Part shown: positions 1 through 7,271 of the stretch, one piece after another
Numbering within the stretch: position 1 is the stretch's first letter
How the letters are laid out: every line of letters starts with the position of its first letter
Origin: Arthrobacter globiformis NBRC 12137
Lineage (GTDB): Bacteria; Actinomycetota; Actinomycetes; Actinomycetales; Micrococcaceae
DNA: 64,000 nucleotides
Direction: 5' to 3'
Assembly: GCF_000238915.1 (NCBI RefSeq)
Contig: NZ_BAEG01000091.1
Span: 1-64,000 of the forward strand
Notes under the pieces: model-generated
Database searches by the model: none
What the model saw: only the letters and a program-made list of their open reading frames with translations
Told to the model about the DNA's origin: nothing
Position numbers and translations under genes: made by a program

Positions 1-404
1 TCGTAGTGGAGTTCGGCGTAGGTTTCGCCGTCGTCGACGACGACTTCGGGGGTGAGTTCGGTGGTGGCGGTGGCGCGGAGCCAGGCGGCGCAGGCGCCGA
101 CTTCGAAGCGGGCGTTGGGGCCGTTGAGGGGTTTGCCCTGCTCGCGGGAGAGGAGTTGGGCGAGTTCTTCGGCGGAGCGTTCGACGGCGTCGGCGGCTTT
201 GAGCAGCGCCGCGGACCGGCCGTCGTGGCCCAGGGCGGCCCATGCCGGCTGGGCAGCGACCGCGGCAGCGACCGCGGCCTCGAGGTCTTCAACGGTGTGG
301 ACCGGCGCCTCGCCGACCGCCCCGCCGGTGGCCGGATCGAAGATAGTCCGGGTCTCGCCGGAGCCGGGGGTGATGCTCGCAAGCAGTGAATCGTAGGTTT
401 CCAT
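1..404 (-). CDS. Aldehyde dehydrogenase, N-terminal part (cut by window edge)
   Basis: The reading frame starts with an ATG at 404 preceded by an AAGGA-type ribosome site and runs off the left end, so only about 134 residues are seen. They show the usual NAD(P)-dependent aldehyde dehydrogenase start: a FDPATG element, an alanine-rich helix (AAVAAQPAWA), the ERSAEELAQLLSREQGKP stretch, then the beginning of the Rossmann region. The catalytic Cys and Glu lie outside. It begins 30 bp after the MoaF-like gene on the same strand, so permease, MoaF and this gene probably form one operon. By context it would oxidise the aldehyde made by an amine oxidase to the acid; the substrate is inferred. Confidence 0.85.
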   Translation of the reverse strand, partial: METYDSLLASITPGSGETRTIFDPATGGAVGEAPVHTVEDLEAAVAAAVAAQPAWAALGHDGRSAALLKAADAVERSAEELAQLLSREQGKPLNGPNARFEVGACAAWLRATATTELTPEVVVDDGETYAELHY

Positions 405-434
405 TGGTGTTCCTTGTGCAGTGGATATGAACGG

Positions 435-1250
435 CTAGTGCTTGTGGTTGTCCTGCGGGTATTCGGTGCTGTTCAGGATGGTGAGGCGGGAGTTGAAAGG
501 CAGGACCACAGGTTCGGCGGCGGGTTCGTCCCAGCCGAACATCCGCCCGATGGAGCGTTGCTCGCGCAGGTCGATGAGGAGGACCGCGTCAACGGTCATC
601 ACCTTTTCGGTCCAGAAGAACAGGTAGAGGCCGTCGCCAACGTCGAAGGTGAGGCAGCGGTCGGTGTCTGCGAGTCCGGCCTCGCCGCCGCGGAGGCAGT
701 GCCAGGTGAAGGTGCCGGAGTTGAGGTAGATGTGTTCGTAGGTTTCGACGTCGCTGTAACGGTAATAGATGCGCTTGCCGACCAGTCCGCCGGAGCGGGA
801 ATGAAGGGCCGCCGCACCTTCCACGTTTCCGTGGCTGAAGGTGGTGGTGCTGCGTGTCCTGTCACCTTCGACGACGAAAGAGCTGACGGCGGTTGTGACG
901 GCGCCGGTGTTCCGGTCGAGGACGATGGTGACATTTTCTGCTTGGCGGTCTTCGCCTTTGACGAAGTCGATGATGAATATCCCGGGGCGCGCTTCAATCG
1001 CTTTGTACCTGGCTGCACCCTGGGTATTGTCGCCCTGGGTTTTGTCGCCGTCTGTAGCCGTCCATGTCAGGGAATGCGCGTCATGGAAGGTGTATGTGGC
1101 GGCATGTTCACCGTCGTGGGGGATCTGCAATGCCGTGCCGGTCAGGGCCGGTGAGGCGGGCAGTGTCTGGTTCCCGAATCCGTCGAGCATGGTGGCCACG
1201 GACGGCCATTCGTTTTCGGGAACGTAGTCCTGGATATCAGTCGCGGTCAT
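435..1250 (-). CDS. moaF: MoaF-family protein (monoamine-regulon type)
   Basis: A 271-aa protein starting MTATDIQDYVPENEW. I chose the ATG at 1250 because the longer frame upstream is arginine-rich and reads as antisense of the permease. The sequence resembles the MoaF family (two lipocalin-like halves). Despite the domain name 'molybdenum cofactor biosynthesis protein F', that family was, as I recall, described from the Klebsiella monoamine regulon, which fits the neighbours: amino acid/amine permease 56 bp upstream, aldehyde dehydrogenase 30 bp downstream and an amine oxidase nearby. A short internal duplication gives DGDKTQGDNTQG near residue 70. The biochemical role is unknown; a small-molecule-binding role is only an inference. 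Confidence 0.7.
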   Translation of the reverse strand: MTATDIQDYVPENEWPSVATMLDGFGNQTLPASPALTGTALQIPHDGEHAATYTFHDAHSLTWTATDGDKTQGDNTQGAARYKAIEARPGIFIIDFVKGEDRQAENVTIVLDRNTGAVTTAVSSFVVEGDRTRSTTTFSHGNVEGAAALHSRSGGLVGKRIYYRYSDVETYEHIYLNSGTFTWHCLRGGEAGLADTDRCLTFDVGDGLYLFFWTEKVMTVDAVLLIDLREQRSIGRMFGWDEPAAEPVVLPFNSRLTILNSTEYPQDNHKH

Positions 1251-1306
1251 GGTTGTCCTTTGGTTGAGGCTGGTTTTTGCTGAATGGTCTCTTGGGGGGC
1301 GGTGCG

Positions 1307-2746
1307 TCAGACGACTTCGGAGGCGTAGTTGATTGACGGTTTCTGCGTTCCCCGGGCTATTCCTGCGACGAGGACGAGGGGGATGCCGAGGAGGAGCCAC
1401 CGGGCAATGCCGCCGGCGCCGCCGAGCAGCGCATCGTAGTTGTCCAGGGTCAGGTAGCCGATGACGATGAATGAAACGAAGGACAGGACGGGTGCGATCA
1501 CGGTCACCCACAGGTTGTCGCGCGTCTTCGTTTTGGCAAAGTAGACGACGATCGCTGCCGATGTCAGGAGAAGGATGCTGATGAAGCCGGCGGTTCCGAG
1601 GGCCACGAACCACGCGAAGACAGTGGTGATGGGATCGGCCCCGGAGATCAGGAAGGCGCTGATGATGGCCAGGACGACGACGCCGTTGACCAGCCCTGCG
1701 AAGGTGGGGGCGCCGGTCCTGGAGACGGACGCCAGCTTTGCGGGCAGGGTTCCGGCGCGGCCCAGGGCGAAGAGATACCGGGAAAACATGTTGGCCAACC
1801 CCAGCATCATGGCGATGAAGCTGGTGACCACGAGGATTTGCATGGAGAGACTGAGCCAGGAGCCGGCACTGCTCTGGGCCAGATCGAAGATCATGCCGGC
1901 GGGGTTCCCGGCGGCTTCGGACTGGATCCGGTCGACGCCGATCGCGCCGCTGATGGCCCAGGTTGAAATCATGTAGAAGAAGCCCACAAAGGCGATGACC
2001 AGGTATGCAGCGCGGGGAATCGTCTTGCGGGGGTTCACGGCCTCCTCAGCGAACACGACTGTCGCTTCGAAGCTTGTGAAGCAGGCGAAGGCGAACAGCA
2101 GTGAGATGCCGAGTCCGGGTCCCACGATGTTGGCGCCGGTGAACCCTTCGAAGGTGAAGATCCCGAACCCTTTTTGGGCGATCAGCGAGACAACAAGAGC
2201 AGCAACCACCAGGGTTTCGCCGAGGATCAGAACTCCCAGTACCTTCAGGCTCGCATCTACACCCTTCATGGTCAGGGCGGTGGCCAGGGACAGCACGACG
2301 ACGATCCAAAAGTACGGCGGGAGCCCCAGGCCCGTCAGGCTCTCGACGAGTTGCTGGGCGAAGACGCCGAACTGGGACCAGAGCCCCACCTGGAGGCTGA
2401 CGTATGTCAGGATCGCGATGCCTGCACCGCCGGTGGCCCACTTCGTTCCCAGTCCCTTGGCAATGTAGGCGACAAAGCCTCCCGCGTTGGTGATGCTGTG
2501 GCTCATCCGAAGATAGCCAACGGAAAAGAGGGCCACGAGAAGGGCCGCGATGACGTAGATAAAGGGGGTTCCTGGGCCGCTGGCCGCGAACAGGACGGGG
2601 CTTGCGCCCACAACGGCCGCCATGGGTGCGGCAGCAGCGATGGCAAAGAAGGCCACCGCGACGACCCCCAGCTTGTCGGGCCGCAGGCGGGCAGAAGGGA
2701 CCGTGGTGTGCTGCAAGGCGGGCATCTGTCCGGTTTGTTGATTCAT
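1307..2746 (-). CDS. APC-superfamily amino acid/amine permease
   Basis: A 479-aa polytopic membrane protein with about 12-14 hydrophobic helices. The first follows a roughly 30-residue cytoplasmic tail, and a glycine-rich TM1 region (FAIAAAAPMAAVVGASP) and a conserved loop with EEAVNPRKTIPRA are typical of APC transporters. The start at 2746 has AAAGAG seven bases upstream, which is better than the in-frame ATG eight codons earlier. It is the first gene of the set permease-moaF-aldehyde dehydrogenase and is divergent from a TetR gene. It probably imports a monoamine, polyamine or amino acid for the linked oxidase; the exact substrate cannot be read from the sequence. Confidence 0.88.
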   Translation of the reverse strand: MNQQTGQMPALQHTTVPSARLRPDKLGVVAVAFFAIAAAAPMAAVVGASPVLFAASGPGTPFIYVIAALLVALFSVGYLRMSHSITNAGGFVAYIAKGLGTKWATGGAGIAILTYVSLQVGLWSQFGVFAQQLVESLTGLGLPPYFWIVVVLSLATALTMKGVDASLKVLGVLILGETLVVAALVVSLIAQKGFGIFTFEGFTGANIVGPGLGISLLFAFACFTSFEATVVFAEEAVNPRKTIPRAAYLVIAFVGFFYMISTWAISGAIGVDRIQSEAAGNPAGMIFDLAQSSAGSWLSLSMQILVVTSFIAMMLGLANMFSRYLFALGRAGTLPAKLASVSRTGAPTFAGLVNGVVVLAIISAFLISGADPITTVFAWFVALGTAGFISILLLTSAAIVVYFAKTKTRDNLWVTVIAPVLSFVSFIVIGYLTLDNYDALLGGAGGIARWLLLGIPLVLVAGIARGTQKPSINYASEVV

Positions 2747-2902
2747 GGTGTGGCTCTTTCGCCAGGGCATGGACTCATGAGTGTCATGCGGTGTGAGTAC
2801 GTGTGGATACCGGCTGAAGGCGCACCCCCTCGTGCGCGTCTTCCGGCGGAAGCGAGTGTGATCAGCGGAACGTGAGCCGGATCACGAGTAAAACTCTACA
2901 AG

Positions 2903-2956
2903 TGTTTAGTTTCATGTGTCAAGGGTCTTAGGCGACTGGAACGGCGGGGCTAAAAT
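2903..2956. promoter_or_regulatory. Divergent promoter region of permease and TetR-1
   Basis: This AT-rich patch in a GC-rich intergenic region contains TAAAAT at 2951-2956, six bases before the TetR ATG at 2963, which fits a leaderless transcript. TGTTTAGTT at 2903-2911 resembles one arm (TGCTTAGTT) of the palindrome found beside the paralogous TetR at 5347. Only one convincing half-site is seen here. Confidence 0.45.
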
Positions 2957-2962
2957 CGGCTT

Positions 2963-3571
2963 ATGAGTCTGGATTCCCAACGGTTGCCCTACGGGGATGG
3001 CCGCGACGCCCTGCTGGCGGCAGTCATTGATGTTGTTGCCGAGAAGGGCCTGCGGGGCGTGACCTACAGGTCTGTTGCCGCCCGGGCAGGTGTGAACCAT
3101 ACGCTGATCACGCATCACTTCGGTTCCATCGAGGGGCTGCTGGCTGCCACCCTTGAATGGGCCGTGCAGCGGTCGATTGACGAAACTGGTCTTGCCCGCG
3201 TGGCGGATTTCGATGAGAAGTTCGCCGACGCCCTCCTTGCCTCGGTGTCCGCCGAGCCGGAACTGCAGCTTTTTCAGTTCGAGATGCTTCTCGAGGCGCG
3301 GCGAAAGCCGGAGCTGAAAGCCCTGCTGGATCGCCTTTACGACAACTACATCTCAACCGTTGAAAGGGCTCTCCGCGAGCGTTCCCTTGATACGGACGAT
3401 GAACTTTCCAGGGCAGTCTTTGCTGCGCTCGACGGACTGATGCTCCAGTTCCTCACCTTCGGAAATCCGGGGAAGATCAGGTCCGCCGTCGTCCAGGTTG
3501 GCAGGCTCCTTGAGCGTTCGGGCATTGCCGGCGACGCGACCGGTGCCGGTCTCTCGCCGGCCAAGCAGTAA
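2963..3571 (+). CDS. TetR-family transcriptional regulator (1)
   Basis: A 202-aa one-component regulator. Its N-terminal helix-turn-helix spans roughly residues 25-60 (KGLRGVTYRSVAARAGVN, then HHFGS), followed by an all-helical ligand domain. It is divergent from the amine permease operon, which it probably represses until an amine or aldehyde inducer binds. The start ATG has no Shine-Dalgarno but a TAAAAT hexamer six bases upstream, pointing to a leaderless mRNA. It is clearly a paralogue of the TetR at 5431: the motifs KGLRG, RAGVN-TL, HHFG, Q-FQ-EM-LE and AALDGL are shared. The inducer is unknown. Confidence 0.88.
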   Translation: MSLDSQRLPYGDGRDALLAAVIDVVAEKGLRGVTYRSVAARAGVNHTLITHHFGSIEGLLAATLEWAVQRSIDETGLARVADFDEKFADALLASVSAEPELQLFQFEMLLEARRKPELKALLDRLYDNYISTVERALRERSLDTDDELSRAVFAALDGLMLQFLTFGNPGKIRSAVVQVGRLLERSGIAGDATGAGLSPAKQ

Positions 3572-3573
3572 CG

Positions 3574-3615
3574 CCTGCCCGCGGAGTCAGACCCTTCGGT
3601 CTCTCCGCGGGCAGG
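3574..3615. terminator. Bidirectional terminator hairpin between convergent genes
   Basis: A perfect 13-bp inverted repeat, CCTGCCCGCGGAG (3574-3586) and CTCCGCGGGCAGG (3603-3615). Inside it a nested AGACC/GGTCT stem closes a CTTC tetraloop. It lies exactly between the 3' ends of TetR-1 (+) and the amine oxidase (-), so it can serve both. AAAA follows on the plus side. Confidence 0.85.
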
Positions 3616-3619
3616 AAAA

Positions 3620-4927
3620 TCAGGCCGTGCGCCCGTTCAGGATGACCCGGGCCGCTTCCAGCCCACTTTCGATGGCGCCGTCGATGAAGCCGCCCCAGCC
3701 GTTCGCATAGTCCGAACCCGCGAACAGAAGGGGGCCGTGTGGCTGCTGGAAGCTGCCCAGGGACTCGGTCAGGAAGCCTGTCCGGTGCATTGGCCAGGTT
3801 TCACCCGACAGCGGATCGCTGGTCCAGTCGTGGCTGGCGGCGTCCAGTACATCAAGGTCCGGCACCAGCAGATCAATGGCCGGCTGGACCTGCCGGATGT
3901 CGGCGGGGTCAAGGCGCCCCGCATCCGGTCCGAAGGCAACGAGGATGGTGTTTCCGTCCTGGTCGTATTCGGCCTGGACGAAGTTCAGCGGCCATTCGGC
4001 AGAGCCAAGTGCCACGAACGGCTTAACCTCGCCCTTGACGGTGATCCAGACTTTGATCCCCCGGGAGGCCTGGCCTTCAGATATGCCCTTCCGGGCGGGT
4101 GCGGGCAGGGGCGGTTCAAAGGTGATTGCTCCCAGGGCACCGAGCGGCAGAGTGCACACCACGTGCGCTGCCTTGAATTCTTCGCCGTCGGTGGTGGTGA
4201 CAATGGCTTTGCCGCCGGCACAATTGACCGCCGAAACAGTCCTTCCGAGGCGGACGTCTGTCCCGGCGCCGATGCCGCTGATCAGTTTGCCGGTGCCTCC
4301 CTGAATTTTGAAGGTGGCGCAGGCTTCGAAGCTGACCCTCCAGTCGCCGTTGGTCAGTGCAACCCACCGCAGGGCCTGGGTGAGGGCGGCGTCGTCGATC
4401 GGGCCGTTGAAATTCAGTGCCCAGAAGGATTCCAGGATGTCGCGGGAGTAATTCGTGATCTCCAGCTCTGCGATCTTCTTGGGCAGCGAAACATGATCGA
4501 TGACCTTGATATCAGGGTTGGTGAACGGAGCGAATGGCTGGGGAAAATACTCGCGCGATTGTTCAACGAGCTTCCGGTTCGGTGCATCAATTTCGTTCAG
4601 CAGCTGATCCGGAGTGCCCTCGTGCCGTGCGCCGCCTGCCCACCAGTAGGCACGCTCCGGGACGGGGCTCTGAACGGTGCCGACTCCGTAGCGCTTCATT
4701 TCCGCCCACACGTAGGGCTGGGTCCAATGGACCCAGGTGCCGCCTATTTCCAGCGGGCGGCCAAGCCGGTCGTCCAGCCAGGTGCGGCCGCCGATCCGGT
4801 CCCTGGCTTCGAGGACAATCACGGAAAGGCCGGCCTGGCGCAGTTCACGGGCGGCCGTGAGGCCGGCGAAGCCTGCGCCGATAATGACGACGTCGGGCTG
4901 CTGGGTTTTGTTGATGGTGTCAGTCAC
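3620..4927 (-). CDS. Flavin-dependent monoamine oxidase
   Basis: A 435-aa FAD amine oxidase. The dinucleotide-binding motif GAGFAG is at residues 17-22, E40 sits at the end of the second beta strand for ribose binding, and RIGGR is at 44-48. The C-terminus carries the FAD-closing segment LLFAGSDYANGWGGFIDGAIESG. Length and motifs match the bacterial monoamine/putrescine oxidase group, which oxidises a primary amine with O2 to aldehyde, ammonia and H2O2. It lies 32 bp after the cupin gene, likely co-transcribed. Together with the aldehyde dehydrogenase and permease it suggests import and oxidation of an amine such as tyramine, phenethylamine or putrescine; which one is not decided by the sequence. 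Confidence 0.9.
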   Translation of the reverse strand: MTDTINKTQQPDVVIIGAGFAGLTAARELRQAGLSVIVLEARDRIGGRTWLDDRLGRPLEIGGTWVHWTQPYVWAEMKRYGVGTVQSPVPERAYWWAGGARHEGTPDQLLNEIDAPNRKLVEQSREYFPQPFAPFTNPDIKVIDHVSLPKKIAELEITNYSRDILESFWALNFNGPIDDAALTQALRWVALTNGDWRVSFEACATFKIQGGTGKLISGIGAGTDVRLGRTVSAVNCAGGKAIVTTTDGEEFKAAHVVCTLPLGALGAITFEPPLPAPARKGISEGQASRGIKVWITVKGEVKPFVALGSAEWPLNFVQAEYDQDGNTILVAFGPDAGRLDPADIRQVQPAIDLLVPDLDVLDAASHDWTSDPLSGETWPMHRTGFLTESLGSFQQPHGPLLFAGSDYANGWGGFIDGAIESGLEAARVILNGRTA

Positions 4928-4959
4928 GGTGAGCCTTCTGCTTCGGATCCTGCTGCCGG

Positions 4960-5313
4960 TCAGGAGTAGACAAAGAATTCGGTGGTGTCTTCGATGACGG
5001 TCCAGCGGGTCTGCGCACCCTTGTTGAATGAAGCAGCCGAGCCCGGCGCCAGGTCGAAGCCCTCGCCCCCGTCGACCTCGATGCGCAGGTGGCCTTCGAT
5101 GATGTGGATGGTTTCGTCAGCCTCGATCAGCAGGTCGAACGGTTCCGGGGCCTCTTCAGTGGTGACGTGCCAGAAGCCGGCGGACAGAGCGGGGCGGTTC
5201 CCGTCTCCCGGCCGGCGGACCCACTGGACCTGGCCGAGGATGAATGGCTCGTACTTCTGCGGGTCAAAAGCATCGTGGACGGTGAATTCGACGGCGTTCG
5301 CGGACGTGGACAT
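4960..5313 (-). CDS. Cupin-domain protein (amine oxidase operon)
   Basis: A 117-aa single-domain cupin. I use the ATG at 5313 because a strong GGAGG lies six bases upstream; the in-frame start at 5337 lacks one. The barrel shows the first cupin motif around LLIEADETIHIIEGHLRIEVDG and the second around LAPGSAASFNKGAQTRWTV. The usual metal-binding His residues of motif 1 are largely absent, so it may not be a classical metalloenzyme. It is probably the first gene of an operon with the amine oxidase, under the palindrome at 5347-5378. The function is not known; small cupins of this kind often accompany amine and amino acid catabolism. Confidence 0.75.
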   Translation of the reverse strand: MSTSANAVEFTVHDAFDPQKYEPFILGQVQWVRRPGDGNRPALSAGFWHVTTEEAPEPFDLLIEADETIHIIEGHLRIEVDGGEGFDLAPGSAASFNKGAQTRWTVIEDTTEFFVYS

Positions 5314-5346
5314 GGGTGCCTCCTCGACGTTGGACAACTCAGCAGT

Positions 5347-5378
5347 TGCTTAGTTGTGTGGTGCATCACAGCTAAGCA
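5347..5378. promoter_or_regulatory. 32-bp inverted repeat, probable TetR operator
   Basis: Left arm TGCTTAGTTGTG (5347-5358) and right arm CACAGCTAAGCA (5367-5378) pair at 11 of 12 positions around an 8-bp centre. It lies between the divergent cupin/amine oxidase operon (start 5313) and the TetR at 5431, the expected place for an auto-regulated TetR operator. Confidence 0.75.
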
Positions 5379-5430
5379 TTTGCTGAGGTTTGGAGTCAAG
5401 CCCCAGTTTTCGGCAGCTAGAATCGGTGAC

Positions 5431-6066
5431 ATGAGCGGGGAGAAACACGGCAGCTACGGCACGGGGCGGGAAGCTTTGCTGGCTGCCACGGTGCATGTGG
5501 TGGCGCGCAAGGGTCTGCGGGGCCTGACATTCCGCGCTGTCGCCGAGCGCGCCGGCGTCAACAACACGCTGGTCGTGCATCACTTCGGCAAACGGGATGC
5601 CCTCATCGGGGCAGCACTCGAATGGTCCGTGCAGCAATCGATCGGGCTGTCACGGCTGGAAGCGCTGCCTGCCACCGAGGAGGAGTTCTGCCGAAGCATC
5701 CTGTCGCTGATCGAAGACAACCCCGACATCCAGATCTTCCAGTACGAAATGATCCTTGAATCGCGGCGGCGCCCGGAACTGGCAGGGCCGGTACAGCACC
5801 TTTACGAAAGCTACATTGCGGCGCTGTCCGGCGGCCTGGAGCGGATCGGCTTCGGCGGCCAGGACGGTGCCGCCCAGGCCGCCTTCGCCGCCCTGGACGG
5901 CCTGGTCCTGCAGCTCCTGGCGGGCGCCAATACGAAAGGCGTCGAGGCTGCGATCCGCTATCTCTGGGCCGCTTTGGGCGGACACGTCAACACTCCGGCC
6001 GTCAGCGCCGGCCGATATGCCCCGCCGCATGGCACTCCCGCGGCATCAGACCCATACTCAATCTAA
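5431..6066 (+). CDS. TetR-family transcriptional regulator (2)
   Basis: A 211-aa TetR protein starting MSGEKHGSYG. The helix-turn-helix lies around residues 25-55 (KGLRGLTFRAVAERAGVN, HHFGK). The frame is open far upstream, but the ATG at 5431 aligns with the paralogue at 2963 and has TAGAAT (5418-5423) seven bases before it, a leaderless arrangement. It is divergent from cupin/amine oxidase and followed by an amidohydrolase and a GS-like ligase on the same strand. It therefore probably controls both an oxidative and a gamma-glutamylation branch. The inducer is unknown. Confidence 0.88.
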   Translation: MSGEKHGSYGTGREALLAATVHVVARKGLRGLTFRAVAERAGVNNTLVVHHFGKRDALIGAALEWSVQQSIGLSRLEALPATEEEFCRSILSLIEDNPDIQIFQYEMILESRRRPELAGPVQHLYESYIAALSGGLERIGFGGQDGAAQAAFAALDGLVLQLLAGANTKGVEAAIRYLWAALGGHVNTPAVSAGRYAPPHGTPAASDPYSI

Positions 6067-6098
6067 GGGTGGCCGAACACCAACAGTTGGCGGGGATC

Positions 6099-7232
6099 AT
6101 GACTGACACCAGCAGCCGCAGGATTGACCTGCCCCTCATCGATCACCATTGCCATGGTTTGGTCGAGACGGAACTGAGCGACGACGAGTTCCGGAGCCTG
6201 GCCACAGAATCCGACTGGCCGGGTCCGGCAGGCACTGACAGCCTTGATTCGCCCTTTGGGCTGGCGGTACGGCGTCTTTGTGCCCCGATCCTCGGACTTG
6301 AGCCGCTCGTGCCGATTGATGAATACCTCGCGCAGCGCAGGAACATTGGCGCCGGCGCGGCGAACAGGCTGCTGCTCCGCAGCACCGGAACGACCGAGTT
6401 CCTTCTAGACACCGGCATACCGGACGCGCGGCTTCTTGACCCCACCGCCATGGCGGCATGTGCTGGGGCCCGCACCCGCGAAATCGTCCGCATCGAGACA
6501 GTCGCGGAGCATCTGGCTTCCGAATCCACGGCAGCCGGCTTCGTTTCAAGACTCCCGGAGGCGCTGGCAGACCGGAGCCGGGAGGCGGTGGGGCTGAAAT
6601 CCATCATTGCCTACCGTCATGGCTTCGACATCCCCGCCGAACGGCCAACCGGGCGTGAAGCGCTCAAAGCCGCTGACGAATGGTTCCGTGCCGCCACGAC
6701 GACGGGAACATTCAGGATCACTGACCCGGTCCTGTTGAGGTTCGGGCTTTGGGCGGGGATCGATACAGGACTGCCCATTCAGCTCCACACGGGATACGGC
6801 GATGTCGACATTGAGCTTTTCCGGGCTGATCCATCCCGGCTCACTTCACTCTTCCGCGCCACCAGGTCACTGGACATCGTTTTCATGCTGCTCCACTGCT
6901 ACCCGTTCGTCAGGGAAGCCGGAATCCTCGCCCAGATCTTCCCGCATGTATACCTCGATGTGGGCCTGGTTTCGCATTACCTGGGCCCAGGTTCCGGTAC
7001 AGCAGTCCGCCAGGCAATGGAAATTGCACCTTTCAGCAAGATTCTCTACTCGTCGGATTCTTACGGACTTGGCGAGCACTACGCCGTCAGCGCGGCTAAC
7101 TGGCGAACTTCGTTTGCGGCCCTGATGGACGAATGGGTCAGCTCGGGCTGGGCAACCCCGAAAGACGCCGAGAAAATTGCCACGATGGTTGCCTCCGATA
7201 ACGCCAAACGCGTCTATAAATTGGACGCCTGA
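6099..7232 (+). CDS. Amidohydrolase-family protein (FluG N-terminal type)
   Basis: A 377-aa TIM-barrel hydrolase of the amidohydrolase_2 group. A metal-binding HHCHG lies near residue 16, a barrel His is in LPIQLHTGYGD, another in FMLLHCYPF, and a late Asp in ILYSSDSYGLGEHY. I prefer the ATG at 6099 to the upstream GTG at 6069. The next gene, 39 bp on, is a glutamine-synthetase-like ligase. In fungal FluG and some plant proteins these two domains are fused in this order, so the pair looks like a split version. It may hydrolyse the gamma-glutamyl product or a related amide; that is an inference. Confidence 0.78.
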   Translation: MTDTSSRRIDLPLIDHHCHGLVETELSDDEFRSLATESDWPGPAGTDSLDSPFGLAVRRLCAPILGLEPLVPIDEYLAQRRNIGAGAANRLLLRSTGTTEFLLDTGIPDARLLDPTAMAACAGARTREIVRIETVAEHLASESTAAGFVSRLPEALADRSREAVGLKSIIAYRHGFDIPAERPTGREALKAADEWFRAATTTGTFRITDPVLLRFGLWAGIDTGLPIQLHTGYGDVDIELFRADPSRLTSLFRATRSLDIVFMLLHCYPFVREAGILAQIFPHVYLDVGLVSHYLGPGSGTAVRQAMEIAPFSKILYSSDSYGLGEHYAVSAANWRTSFAALMDEWVSSGWATPKDAEKIATMVASDNAKRVYKLDA

Positions 7233-7271
7233 AGCCCAAATGCCGGTCGCGTGAACAACGGGAGGAAAGTA

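Noticed and set aside
1251..1613. N-terminal extension of the MoaF-like frame
   Set aside because: This part is Arg/Pro-rich and reads against the permease 3' end. The ATG at 1250 gives a complete MoaF-type start.
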